From Epiperipatus broadwayi (Eukaryota; Onychophora; Udeonychophora; Euonychophora; Peripatidae): a DNA stretch of 64,000 nucleotides. The stretch is taken from the NCBI GenBank assembly GCA_028023455.1, contig JAQFVV010000001.1, positions 27,520,426-27,584,425 of the forward strand. The letters run 5' to 3'. This document shows positions 11,775 to 23,699 of this stretch, in pieces; position 1 is the stretch's first letter, and each line of letters starts with the position of its first letter. The notes under the pieces were generated by a model. It worked only from the letters and a program-made list of their open reading frames with translations, was not told the origin of the DNA and did not search any database. Both the position numbers and the translations under genes were made by a program.

Positions 11775-13600
11775 CTTCTTCTTACTCCTAACATGCATCT
11801 CTACTTTTTTGAGAGGTCTGAAGTCTAAATATCCAAGTCCCATGTCCATAAAACACATAGGCATATTTTCTTTTAATATTAAGCTATTTCTACGAAAAGC
11901 ATTTCAAACAACTTTAATTCTATGATTAATTTCATCCATTATGTTTTCATCTTAGTAATAATTTGACCAAGATATTTGTAGTTGTTAACTTCTTCTAACT
12001 CATCATTATCTATCTTTACTTTCTTCTTTTGAGAAAATCTATCGAACATTATTACATATACTCATACTTTCTTACTTTCATCTGATATCTCTTGCAACAT
12101 TTTCTGAAGCTCTAAAACATTATTTACAAAAACAACCACATCATCTGCTAAATCTAGATGACTTAAATAATCTCCATTTACTTTTTACTCTCTTAGCTTT
12201 CCATTTTAATCCACAAAATACTTCTTGCAAAAATAAATAAAAAGTAGTTAAATTACTACCATTTGCTACCATTGCTGCCATATTCCCTTCAGACTGATAA
12301 AGAAACAATATGATAATAAGTAAAAGCTCTAAATTATTTTGATATACATTACAACATTTATAATAAAATACAATTTCTCATTGTTAATCTTTTTAATATT
12401 ATGTAATCTAATTGTTGCTGTTGCATTTTTATAAATATTTTTCAGAATATGACAGTATACTTGGTCTACATCTTGATGATCCAATGCTTTAATTACTGAA
12501 GAAATGCTTATAGAATCAAATGTCTTTTCATAATCTATAAATACAAAGTATAACAGCAACTTGTTTTCATTGATTTTTTCTACAACTTTTCTCAATACTT
12601 GGATGTGATCCACTGTACTAAACCACTTTTAAATCCGTTTTGTTTTTTGGTTGGTTAAAGGCCAAAATTCTCTGTAAATGATTTGTAATTATTTTTGAAA
12701 AATTTTGTACAAGAACTGATAAGTCTGTAATTTCTGAAATTTTCTTTATCACCTTTTTTAAATATTGATATTATTACTGCATTCTTCCAATCTTATGGCA
12801 CATCTTTATCATTTATTTATTTGGTATATAATTTTGCCAAAAATTTTTTTGGTTTGAAACTTCTTTTAAGATATTGATTATAATTCCATTATTATCTTGA
12901 GCTCTTCCGTTTTTTATAAATTTAATCACTTGTCTCAATTCTTCAGTTAAAATCCTGGATAATTCATCAGATATAGTATTTGTAGGAGGTATTTTTCCTT
13001 TTTTTATTGCTATATGATTTTTGACAGAATTCTTCTACACATTTCGTGATGTCACTTCTAATTTTAATAATAGGTCCATCTTTTTTTCTTATTGCAGAAG
13101 TTTCCTACCAGTACCAAAACGTTGTACACTTTTGAGACTTATTTTCTTCTATAATTTTCCTTACTAGTTCACAATTATGTTTTCTTATATCATTATCAAC
13201 TCTTTTTCACACTCTTTTTACAAAATTCAAGAATATTCAATCTTTCTTAATGCATTATTTTTATATATTTTCATATTTTATTCTTCATAAATTATAATTG
13301 CTCAGTAGAAATTTTACTCCTCAATTGCTTCTTTTTTTGTACAGCTATCTTTGTTGATGTTTTTAAAAGTGTATCAGTTATTTTCCTATTGATTTCATTG
13401 AAATCTGAATCTTATTCAAAATCTATTAAACGATTAGTCGTAATTTAAATTCATTGAAATGTTTTTGAAAATTAGGAATATCAACTCTGATATTGTTTTT
13501 TTTTAATAAACTGCACACATAATTATATATAATTTCAAATTTTTTAGTGATTACTTATTATTTTTAAGAACTTTAAAATATAATTAAAATCTAACTCATC
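11775..13600 (-). pseudogene. RTE-type LINE copy 1, RT region, heavily decayed
   Basis: This minus-strand segment is homologous along its length to RTE copy 2 at 43.9-45.8 kb. Recognisable RT pieces are MDHIQVLRKVVEKINENK and FIDYEKTFDSISISS (motif A) near 12600-12490, then LADDVVVF (motif C) near 12150. Upstream it carries the decayed finger and linker regions. It lacks the 3' stretch present in copy 2 (43924-44235) and ends against LINE-B ORF1 at about 11770. It has more frame breaks than copy 2. The RTE assignment rests on the short linker, the motif spacing and the resemblance to the widespread RTE-like proteins often mislabelled 'craniofacial development protein 2'. Confidence 0.8.
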
Positions 13601-14144
13601 AAGCTTATTGAAGCATATGATTATCTTTTTTTTTTTTAATTGTTTGTTGATTTTTGTTTCTTTAGTCATCTTTTTATATTTTGATTGTAATAACTAGTAA
13701 AATTAATTTAAGGTAGCTGATAGATATTTTTGCTTTTGGATTTTTCTATTTAAGGAGTAAATAGTGGTAGAAGAAAAATACTATTTATAAATCTATTTTT
13801 GCTCTTTTCTCTACTATCTATTATTGATTAATGTGTTGCTTAGTTTAAAAAGATTGGGCCCATCCCTTTTTTATATAATTTTAGCTCATTTTAGAAACTA
13901 TTAGCCTATGTTTTTATTTAGATAGAGAAAATTTAATTATTAGAATGGACATTGTCACCAATTGTTTTTATTTTGATATTAAGTTGGAAGTAATTTTTAT
14001 TATAATTATTTCATTATTTTTTATTATAACAAGAATTTATATTTATTTGTTGTTTCATTATCTTTTACTTTAACAAGCTAACTCAAACATGCAAATGGTT
14101 TGTTTACTAATGTGTCAAGCACATTTATATATTGCACTTTTAAG
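13601..14144. other. AT-rich interval, no gene seen
   Basis: This contains poly(T) near 13629-13638 and low-complexity TTATT sequence. TATATTGCACTTT at 14127-14139 recurs to the right of the next repeat pair and may be a long target duplication. Confidence 0.4.
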
Positions 14145-14667
14145 TTATTGGTTTATTTTCACACGTTCATTTCAGTGCTTAAGATTTGCCCATACTTAAG
14201 CATTTGGGTTGAAAGAATAGGTGAATTCATTCTATTCTTTCGCAAAGACTTTATCTTGTGTTGGAAATGAAAGTATTCATTTATTATTAACATTCATAAA
14301 AAAAGCGCATGTACATTAGCATGAAATGCTGATCTTTAATTTATTACAATTTATATACATCGCACGCGCTATATAAATATCTCATTTACATATGTTTAGT
14401 TTCATTTAAGAATGACGTCATAGATTCTAGAAAATTTCGTAGGCGTCATTCATTCAGACATGGTAAAGAATAATTTAAAGTGATTGGTTTATCTTCACAC
14501 TTTCATTTCCAGTGCTTAAGATTTGTCCATGCTTAAGCATTTAGGTTGAAACAATAGGTGGATTTATTCTATTCTTTTGCAAAGACTTTATCTTGTGTTG
14601 GAAATGAAAGTATTCATTTATTATTAATATTCATAAAAAAAGCACATGTACATTAGCTTGAAATGCT
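14145..14667. repeat. Paired ~187-bp direct repeat, TRIM-like or partial tandem
   Basis: About 187 bp at 14145-14330 recurs with high identity at 14481-14667 (both contain CTTTATCTTGTGTTGGAAAT). They are separated by about 150 bp of less AT-rich sequence (14331-14480) containing GACGTCA. Each copy has internal inverted motifs, such as GCTTAAG on either side of a short spacer, and TTTCATTTCC facing GGAAATGAAAG. TATATTGCACTTT occurs just left of the first copy (14127-14139) and just right of the second (near 14674-14686). It may be a miniature terminal-repeat element or 1.56 units of a 336-bp tandem; I cannot separate these. Confidence 0.7.
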
Positions 14668-14689
14668 AGTTTATTATATTGCACTTTAT

Positions 14690-17409
14690 AATATTTATTA
14701 TTTTAGAATAAATTTTGAACATTATCATCAATTATATTAGTATTAAAAAAATAATATAGGCACTCACATAGCATGTGGTTTACGATGGTTTATTAGTGCA
14801 AAATATGGTCTTAGGAATATCTGGATTATTATTTATAATATAACTGTTATAGTATGAAAGGCTAAAACCTTCGAAAGATGCGCTTTAAACATGTTTATGT
14901 GACAGCCAATCTGATGTAATAATGACTGCATGTGGAACTCTTAATTTTAAAAAACAAGCCAGAACTATAAGAAAAAGATGGTACCACCTTCTTCTATGCT
15001 TAAATTTATATATAAATAAGCCAGGCTCAAGCATTTTGAACTAAGAGTGTGAATCTTAAAATACCTTCACATTTAATTCACTAAATATTATATATAACTG
15101 TTAATAATATTTTAAGATTTATTTAAAATTTAACATTATCAACAGTGGCAAATGTGATTGTATTGTTTATTATAAATATTCTTTAATGTATTAAAAATAT
15201 TATTAAATCAAATCATCTGTGAACATCATATTAAAACTTTTATTGTATAACAATATTATGTGATTCATTAAAATGTAAGTGATTCAACATTTTTTCTTTT
15301 TATTTAAATTTTTTTATACAATTCTTAATTTTTTCTTTTAAAAAATATTTTTTTACTTGATACACAGTTTTCATTTAAGTTAAATAAATGATTTGAGCCT
15401 AATTTTTTGTATATTAATGTTGGACTTCTGATGTCTTTTATTTCTGTTAAATCATTCAAATGTAGATAATCATCTACTCCATTTTATGTTAGATATATAT
15501 TTGATATTATACTTATTAAATTTCTGTTGAAAGTGATATTAATAACTTTTGATTTCTTCTCTCATAGATAAACATATCTGTCAAAATTACTGCGTTGTTG
15601 GTTTCTGATGTTAAAAATTGCTGAAGAAAAACATTATTATGTTCAAACAGAAAAAATACTAATGTTTTTAAATACAGTGTATTGCTTTAAAATTATTAGT
15701 TATGGAAGCAAGTATTAAGTGCAGATTTGTACAACTTTGTAAGCAATTTTTTTTTTTTTTTGATTTGTTGGAAAAAAAAAATCATACATTTATTAAGAAG
15801 TACATCAGCTTGGTAAATTGAATGAAAATGCTGTTGCAGAAGTGGTAGTAATTAAAGTTTTATGGATTTGCAAAGGGTAATTAGTTAGTGTTTTATGGTC
15901 AGGCTTACTTTGTACAGATAATCATAAAATTACACTGAAAGGAAAGCAAAATATCAAATTTTATGGATTCTTAATATAAATACTACTCTGTGTTACCAAA
16001 AACAACACATCAATGTCATAGCCACTTTCTTTATACTTTTCTGGTAAAACCAGCATAAGCAACTCTGGATAAGTATGAAAAATAATTAGATTCTTGTGAG
16101 ATTTTCTATTTATATTTTGTTTTGAAGATGTGTTTGCATTATTTCTATGCAGTGACTGTTTTTTTTACTTATGGTAGTCAAGTTAGTGGTTTGAATTTTC
16201 AAGGAATCCAAGTTATAGAGCAAGGAGAGAATATATTTTTTATAACATATTAAAAGTGAAGAGATAAACACATTCTTTTAAATATGGATTAAAAAGTAAG
16301 GTACAAGGATGTTGTAATATTTTCTTTAGTGTGTATTTCTGGCAGTATTTGACATGATTACCCACATCCATGAAAGCAATAAAAATGAATGGCATGACAT
16401 ATCCTAGATGGAAGTTAATAGGAATGAATTTCTAGCATTATATCTAAGCCATTATTAAAAACACTGCTCTGTTTTCTCTTTATATTTTTGTTCAACATAA
16501 AATATATCATCAAAGATATTATTATAATTTTTAGAAATGATCTATCAACCTGTTCACATTCTATTAGGAGACCTTTTATGTATTTTGTATATTTCACTTA
16601 AATCATTAATATTTATTATTTCACAATTGTTTTTTTTTTTTTTTGATTATACTTTTAAGAATTATGTTTAAAAAATTATCTGTTAAAATCTATATATGTT
16701 AAGTTCTCTGCTAAAGAAAAATACAACGGCCTGGCAATAATATATCATTGCCAAGTTATACCAATTTGGTTATCATTACTTGTAGTTTTCTTTTGCTTGC
16801 TACCCACTTAATATAATTTATTATAGCATTTTAATGTTAGAGATAGATCTTATTACTATTTATACATATATAAAATTATATGTAAGTCATTGAAATTGTG
16901 ATATAAGCATTTTAAAATAAATTATTTTGGAAACTCTTCATTGCTTCATTAATATTTTGAAATAGTATTTTTCTTAGAGATATGATAGTGTGTCTGTAAA
17001 TTTATACACACAGTCACCACCAGTTCAGTTAGTGAAGCATGAGTTTCTTGCTCAATTTATTTCAAAAGTAGATCATATTTCACTGAATTTTTTTTTACAT
17101 TGCATCAAAAGGAAAAAATATATTTTCTTATTTTCAGTTCAAAATAATTCTTTTTATATAGGTTTTGATTTTTTCAGAAGTATTTAATTGTAAAATTGAA
17201 TTTTATTATATAACTCAACTATTTTAATAAACTTCAATTTAATTGTATTTGAGATGTATTTGTTGTATAATATATCAGGAGCAATAATTATACATGCAAA
17301 AAGTTCTCCATCCATTTAAAATTTTATACTTATTTTCAAATGGATCATTAATATATAAGCCCTTAGATAATATTTTATGCATATCAAATACTTTCTAATT
17401 GTTTTATTT
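14690..17409. other. AT-rich interval, no gene seen
   Basis: Low-complexity AT-rich DNA with T runs near 15748-15761 and 16630-16643. The short open frames have no recognisable domain. I see no structured repeat longer than about 40 bp. Confidence 0.5.
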
Positions 17410-17414
17410 TACAT

Positions 17415-18118
17415 TGTACCATATATATATATATATGGTACAAGTGTGTTGGCATTTGGTGAAATTTAAAAGCTAAAAGAAGTAAAATTTAAACAAATTG
17501 CTCAATAGACACTTTTTTTTTTTGTTAGTATAAATTATTTTTTTTAGATACACAGTGAAAGTTATTTGGGTTTGATATCTGTTTTAAAGTGAGTTAAAAT
17601 TGGAAAAAATAGAAACACGTACAGATTGCTAACTCAGACAAACCAAAGAAAGTGATTAAAATCAAAGGAATGTGCTTATAAGGATAATTAAATATGGCTC
17701 CAAAGGAATTTATGGAAATATAACTTTGGAGTTAAAAAGTAAAAGGGAATGTACAAATTTATCAACTTGTAAGAAAACAAAAGATGAGAAGATAATATGC
17801 ATGGAGATTTCAAACTGGTCACAGGTATAAAAGAGGCAGACAACTTTAGAGAATGGTCTTTTCTTTCTTTTTCTGGCTGTTTCTTGTGTGCTGCCTAGAG
17901 CAAAAAGGACAAGAGGGGCTAATGACAGTTGTGTTTTTCTCCAAAGCCATAATAAAATGTGTTCATCCAGAACTACTATGCTAAACCCAGTCATCATGTG
18001 TGAGTAGAAACCAGAGCATTCTCCAACACCTTTTCTTGCAAAAGTCACCAAGAGCTTCAAGTCTAGCCTTACTTTAGTATGGTTCAGAAATGTGAAAATG
18101 TTACCAGAATGAAGTCAA
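17415..18118 (+). repeat. Long direct repeat, left copy (candidate LTR)
   Basis: It starts with a palindrome: TGTACCATAT, a short (AT)n, then ATATGGTACA. It is alignable over its length with 21177-21843; both contain TGCTCAATAGACA, ATGCATGGAGATTTCAAACT and CATCATGTGTGA and end near CCAGAATGAAGTC. Confidence 0.85.
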
Positions 18119-18857
18119 AGTTAATTCTTATGGAGCTCTTTGTAAAAGGACTATGCTTAGTACAATAATCAATAATCTACATAAACCTGAGGAACTTACA
18201 GGTAACTTATTAGTCATATCATAACTCATATGTTTGCAAACTAAACTAAAATGATAAACTTCTAATAAGAAAAAAAGGAAAGACATTTATTGTTTTATTC
18301 TTCAAAGTGAACTGTTTGAATTAATTGATTAATATTGTTATCTGATTATGTGTGGGTATGTTCTTTGTCGTTTTATAAATAATTCATAATTGTTTAAATA
18401 TTTAAAATGACTTAATAAAACTTTTTCCATTAATATAAACCTTTCATTGTACATTATTAATTTTAGTTTATTAGATTTTACTATTAAATAATTGTTTGAG
18501 AAATGTATAAATTACCAATGCCAGTATACTTCTTGTTTAATAATCAAAGCCTGGGCAAAATAATATAAAATATTCCTTTAGAAAGTGAACTTTCTAAAAT
18601 ATTGCAGTTTAGTTATTTGTTTTGAATTGATGTGGGGAGAGTCAGTGTATCTACAGTCCTAGCACCCTCTCAAAGAAATAAAAAAACATTCTGCCAGGAA
18701 TTCAAATCGAAATTAAAAAATTAAGTAAGTTAATCTGGATATGTAGTTACGTTCCATAAAGCTTTCTAATACTCAGAATGAATAAATGCAGACTTAACTT
18801 GATTAACAAATACATTAAGAAATTTATAATGTATAAAGCTTAAATTAACCGAAAACA

Positions 18858-18975
18858 TTACAATGGCTTCCCAATGTGGGACTTTGACACAACACAACCA
18901 CAGCCTCAGATAAGTCGTAATTGTATAAAAACATTACAATGGCGGCCTAAAATGTGGAATTCGATACCCATAGCC
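18858..18975 (+). repeat. Two tandem PBS-like motifs
   Basis: AACATTACAATGGCTTCCC at about 18856 and AACATTACAATGGCGGCCT at about 18927 begin two units 71 bp apart, each continuing as AATGTGG. A retroviral-type junction has an LTR ending in TTACA or CA followed by TGG and tRNA complement. The first unit (TGGC..CCCAATGTGGGAC) resembles the tRNA-Lys(1,2) primer site TGGCGCCCAACGTGGGGC with several changes. The motifs lie 450-550 bp before the gag remnant, a sensible leader distance. The tRNA identity is from memory of the family and should be checked. Confidence 0.45.
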
Positions 18976-19409
18976 AGTGAATAAATATGAGAGTTTAATA
19001 TGTAAAAAAAAAGTTATTGCATGAGATTTAAAAGTTTTTTCCTGAGAAAGAAATAGAGTGGGGGGAAAAATTTAAGAAAGATGTTTTATTAATGCAAAAT
19101 AATAGCATGAGTTATATGATAATAAATTAGAAATAAAAGATTATAGACAAATTTGTTCGAAATCTGGTACCATAGGAAAAGGCATATATATAAATGGGAG
19201 ATTATAAAGTGGCAACAGAGAGGGGGATGTTGGCGTATGTAGTTAGTATTAAGACAAATAAAATAAAGTATTGAATTTATATATATATTTTTGACAGAGT
19301 TAAAAAAATAAAGTGTTTTAAGATTTTATTTTATTATCAGTTACCTTGTAACAGAAAAATAAGTTAAACAATGTTACATATAAATGAGCAATAAAGTATA
19401 TGAGATTAA

Positions 19410-20240
19410 GGGATGGCAAAAATATGCAAGCCATGGCAGAAGGCAAAGCAGAATTGAAAGAGGACATGGAACCTTTAGTAAAAAAGGTACTATATGAAAT
19501 AATGACAGATTTCAAAGAGGAAATAAAAAAAGAATAAGCAGAGTTTAAAAAAAGAAGCAAAAACTAAAGTGGGTGAGGTGATTAAAAGTGTGAAAGATGA
19601 GATCAGGATAGAACTTAAGGAAGGGAACAAGTTAGTGAAAATAATAGACAAGAAAGTAAAGAAAGTGACAGAGCACTGAACGCATAGTATTAGAACTAGA
19701 TAAGGAAGAAAACCAAGAGATAGGAAAATCTGCAGAAAGCAGAATCACCAATGGACTACATAAATAATCTGGAGAGATACTTCACAGTAAATGCGATGTT
19801 TGAAGACATTAAATTGATAGTGGCTGCTAGCCATTTACTAGAAGCAGTGCAGGTGTGGTGGGAGTCCCTGTTCTAAAAACTGGACAATTTTGTTCAATAT
19901 GGGCAAGCCTTAATAAGATGTTATTGGAATGAAAACCACCAGGAAAGGATTAAGAATAAGATGGCACAAGAAAAATACTGATCTGAAGAACATTATGTGT
20001 TATTTTTTAGAACACAAGTAGCTCAGTTGCGGGCACTAACTGAATGTCAGTTGACAGACAAATAAATCAAGATTACATATAGGAATTTTCTCAACTCAAT
20101 GGGACATTAGTGATAGGCAACAGATGTGAAATGGTTGAACAGATGGTAGAATTGCTTAGGCTGTTCAACAACAACAAGGCTGTTGTGAAGAACACAATGC
20201 GAAATATATGCATAAAATTCTGAAATCATAAGAATGAGGT
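19410..20240 (+). pseudogene. Ty3/gypsy-like Gag capsid remnant
   Basis: This is a relic of a retrotransposon Gag protein, which forms the cytoplasmic virus-like particle. A lysine/glutamate-rich N-terminal part (19410-19720, with stops) leads to a clear capsid segment from about 19752: YINNLERYFTVNAMF, DIKLIVAASHLL, then VQVWWESLF. The WW pair after a helix matches the retrotransposon gag domain of Ty3-type elements. After a stop it continues LDNFVQYGQALIRCYWNEN and, past another stop, EEHYVLFFRTQVAQLRAL. No zinc knuckle is readable after it, and pol is absent before the right repeat. At least three in-frame stops make it non-functional. Confidence 0.65.
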
Positions 20241-20530
20241 CCAACTTAACACCTTAATGGTTACAGACCACCCTAGATATGGTACAAACGGTAAGAAATC
20301 TCTAATGTAAAAAGAAAATTACCACAATCTAGATCACCATCCCCAGGGGAAACATTCAGAGACCAGGATGGGTACCCCATGGCAGAGGATCTTTATGTAA
20401 AATGGAGAAATTAGTGTGAGCAATGCAGAGAAGGGCTTAGATTCCTATCACCATGGCCATCATCTAGTTATTCAGATAGATAGTTGGGGATAAATTGGGC
20501 CAGATTTCACCCTGAAGACTAGGATAGGTC

Positions 20531-20666
20531 CCTGAAGGAATGAGAAATTAGATTGCAACTTTAAACTGGATTATATATAAAAAAATCTATAACCTATCCC
20601 TGAAGGAATGAGAAATTAGATTGCAACTTTAAACTAGATTATATATAAAAAAATCTATAAAATAAC
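20531..20666. repeat. 68-bp tandem duplication
   Basis: The unit beginning CCTGAAGGAATGAGAAATTA at 20531 repeats at 20599 (period 68) with very few differences. It ends in TATATATAAAAAAATCTATAA both times. The near-identity implies a recent duplication inside an otherwise old element. Confidence 0.92.
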
Positions 20667-21176
20667 ATTTATAATGTCTATAGAAAAGAAAATGATCATG
20701 CCTGATGTAGACTACAAGTCTAGTGATTTGGGTGGCACAGGCCTAGAGTGGGGGAAATTAATAGTCCTTATCTCTAGGCACATCATTGAATACATTGAAA
20801 CTGTCTTTAATTGCCTATTAGTCTATTTGTACCATAGTCCCTAAATTGGAAGGCAGATCGAGTCCCTTTTGAGCAGATAAATCTCACAAATAATGGGTTA
20901 ACAATGCTTCAAAATAATTGACTCAGATTTTTCGTTATTACTCTTGTAAGTGTTGTATATACAAGGAAAGTGGAAACAGTTCCTTTCGGAAGTGCTATAG
21001 TAATTCTTAGTATACATCCTTGATAACCATGTACTACTACAAATGGGCAGTCTACAGAAATATATCAGTGACATTAATACATAAAAAAAAAAACCCAAAG
21101 AATACCGAAGTGAAATGTATTGAGAAAAAGGAAGTTCAAACCCCTATTTTATTGTTGTTCCCTGTCCTGGAGGAAT

Positions 21177-21843
21177 TGTACCATATATATATATGGTACA
21201 ATTGCATTGGCTTTTGGTAACATTTAAAAGCAAAAAGACATAAAATTTAAAAAATTGCTCAATAGACATAGTTTAGTTTTTTTTTAGATAGTATAAATTA
21301 TTATTTTTTTGAAAACATATTATCTATTTTAAAGTAAAATTAAAATTGGAAAAAATAGAAACACATATAGTTTGCTAACATAAACTAAAGAAAGTGATTA
21401 AAAGTAATAACGGTAATTAAATATGGCTCCAAAAAAATTATGGAAAGATAACTTTGGAGCTAAAAAGTAAAGGGAATGTACAAGATTATCAACTTGTAAG
21501 AAAACAAAAAATGAGAAGATAATATGCATGGAGATTTCAAACTGGTCGTAGGTATAAAAGAGGTGAATAACTTTAGAGAAAGGTCTTTTTTTGTTTTTCT
21601 GGCTGTTTTTTGTGTGCTTCCTAAAGCAAAAGGGCAAGTGGGACTAATGATGGTTGTATTTTTCTCCAAAGTCATAATAAAATGCATTCATCCAGAACTA
21701 CTATGCTGAAACCAGTCATCATGTGTGACTAGAAACCAGAGCATTTGCTGACACTTTCTCTCGCAAAAGCCACCAAGAGTTTAAAGTCTAGTCTTACTTA
21801 AGCATGGATCAGAAACATGAAAGCGTTACCAGAATGAAGTCTA
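21177..21843 (+). repeat. Long direct repeat, right copy (candidate 3' LTR)
   Basis: This is the second copy of 17415-18118, again starting with the TGTACCATAT...ATATGGTACA palindrome. It carries several small deletions relative to the left copy. Minus-strand open frames in both copies are shadows without recognisable protein motifs. Confidence 0.85.
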
Positions 21844-21849
21844 AATGTA

Positions 21850-23440
21850 CATTAATATTTAATTTTTCATAAGCATATAGTTGCTTTCAAGTCACATGGG
21901 ATTTATAATAAGATGGGGGAAAGTAAGAACTATATTCTTGAATTACTATAAGTAAATCAGGAAAGTTGAAAACTTCAAAATATTAGATTGAGAGCATCAT
22001 ATTAATTTATAAATTTGTGACTTGAAAATCATATGTTGCAGCATTCTTTATCTCTTAAATTTTTTTAAAATTAATGTGATTCTGATATTTAATACCAAAC
22101 AAAAAATTTTTCATTTAATTTTGTAAGTATAGAATAATTTTATGAAGTATTGCATTTGTTTTGGATTCAATTAATATTGGCGATATGATTCCTAAGATTA
22201 TTTAATGCATTACAACTTTCTTTACTGAGAGTTCATGTTGTAAGTTCAAACAATCTAATCATGCCCTGATAATATAGTAAATGCCTATAATCTTATATAT
22301 GTTTTGCACATAATGATGGAATGATGTTAATTGGTTTGGGGAAATTGAATATTTTTAGTTATGTATTTGTTTTGTTGCTCAGCATAATTGGTGATGTATT
22401 TGAGTGAAACAGATCTTTTTTATGGACAAATATTTGGTCAAATAAGAATATTATTTTTTTGTCCTTTGATATCTTACTTATTTTGATAAGCAGTGATTTT
22501 TATTGCAGCTTTAAAGTTAATTCATATATGTAATATAAACATTACACATGCATGCAGATATTTTATTTGGGAAAGTATGGCATTTAATTTAGATGTACTT
22601 TTAGCACTGATTGATTGATTTAAAAGCATTAATTAATTTCACCCTTTTTTTTTTTTTTTTTGGCAGTTTTTGTTAGGTAGAATCTGCTGTAATTTTAATG
22701 AATTTATTCTCAGCAATTGATTGGACAGTATCTAGGAATGTCAAAATTCATCGATCCATATGTGTGACATTTTTTCTTGTGAGAATTCAGTTCTGTTTGC
22801 TTAACATTTTCATTTGCATTTTTATAAATAAAACAATCTGTTCTTTTGCTGATTATTTCATTTTATTTAATAAATTCTAATTAAAGGATAAAGCAGCTAC
22901 CAACATGAGTTATTATTCTGAAACAGAAAATTTTTAATATGATTTGAATGAAATATTGGTGTAATTATAAATACATTTTTTTTTTCTTCAAGATTAAAAT
23001 TGTTTAAGTCAGCATGCATAAAAATATCTGAATGGATAATAAAGAACAAAAAAAAAAAAAATGAAGTTAAAAAAAAAAGATTTATGGTAATTTATTTAGA
23101 TTTACTATGACTTATTTTAGTACTTTTATATTTTAGATGGAATTAAATTAAATGCTATCAATTTGATTCCAGTGATTTTAAAAATTATTATTTCAATATT
23201 GTCTGTCATCTGTTTGGATTTTCAAGCTTGTGAGTGGCATATTCTTTTTTTATTATTCGGAATGACAGAGCAAAACACATTTTGTTTAAAGTGAATGTTC
23301 AGATATTTGCTCAAATACCCACTTATGCTTTTGTTGATATTCATGGTAATATAATGTTAAAAAATATCAATACTTTTCACATCCTGCTTTGAGACAATTC
23401 AGTTTTATTTAATAGTTTATTTTTATAAATACTTTTTTTT
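21850..23440. other. AT-rich interval, no gene seen
   Basis: Low-complexity AT-rich sequence with T and A runs (22645-22661, 23050-23063, 23068-23079). Short frames such as 22698-22880 show no domain. Confidence 0.5.
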
Positions 23441-23454
23441 TCTTGTTTAAAACT

Positions 23455-23690
23455 AAGACAGCAGTAAAGTTCAACATGTTGCTTTTGATATTTGAATTTC
23501 ACATGACTTCTCAAGAATTAATTATTGGATTACCTTATTTGTTGTGTATCATTTAGTGCAGTCTAGCATGATGAATTTAAAAGCCAAAGACTGCTGAATC
23601 AAACTCAAAATCTTATTTCTTGTGCTTGAATGTCACATGATAGTCTGAATAATTAACTATTCAATTATTACATTCATTGTCCAATTTTTA
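23455..23690 (+). repeat. SINE-like dimer, copy 1
   Basis: Two adjacent related units each hold a box-B-like word followed by a conserved tail. The first has AAAGTTCAAC then TTTGAATTTCACATGACTTC. The second has GAATCAAACTC then CTTGAATGTCACATGATAGT and CTGAATAATTAACTATTC. The same tail recurs at 33.6-33.8 kb, also as a dimer. This looks like a decayed tRNA-derived SINE. No poly(A) tail or target duplication could be fixed. Confidence 0.45.
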
Positions 23691-23699
23691 CATCCTCCA

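Larger units (their letters stand above)
17415..21847 (+). mobile_element. Probable Ty3-like LTR retroelement, pol missing
   Basis: Two direct repeats of about 700 and 670 bp (17415-18118 and 21177-21843) bracket a broken Ty3-type gag (19410-20240) and PBS-like motifs (18858-18975). A short purine run, GGAGGAA, lies just before the second repeat, where a polypurine tract would be. TACAT occurs immediately before the first repeat (17410-17414) and again at 21848-21852, a possible 5-bp target duplication. Against this, the repeats do not end in CA, and the PBS-like motif is about 740 bp downstream of the first repeat. The true 5' LTR may therefore be longer and the 3' copy truncated. No protease, RT or integrase was found. 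Confidence 0.55.

Noticed and set aside
17710-18060. Minus-strand open frame of 116 codons within the left long repeat
   Set aside because: It lies wholly in the candidate LTR, has no domain pattern, and the right copy breaks the same frame.
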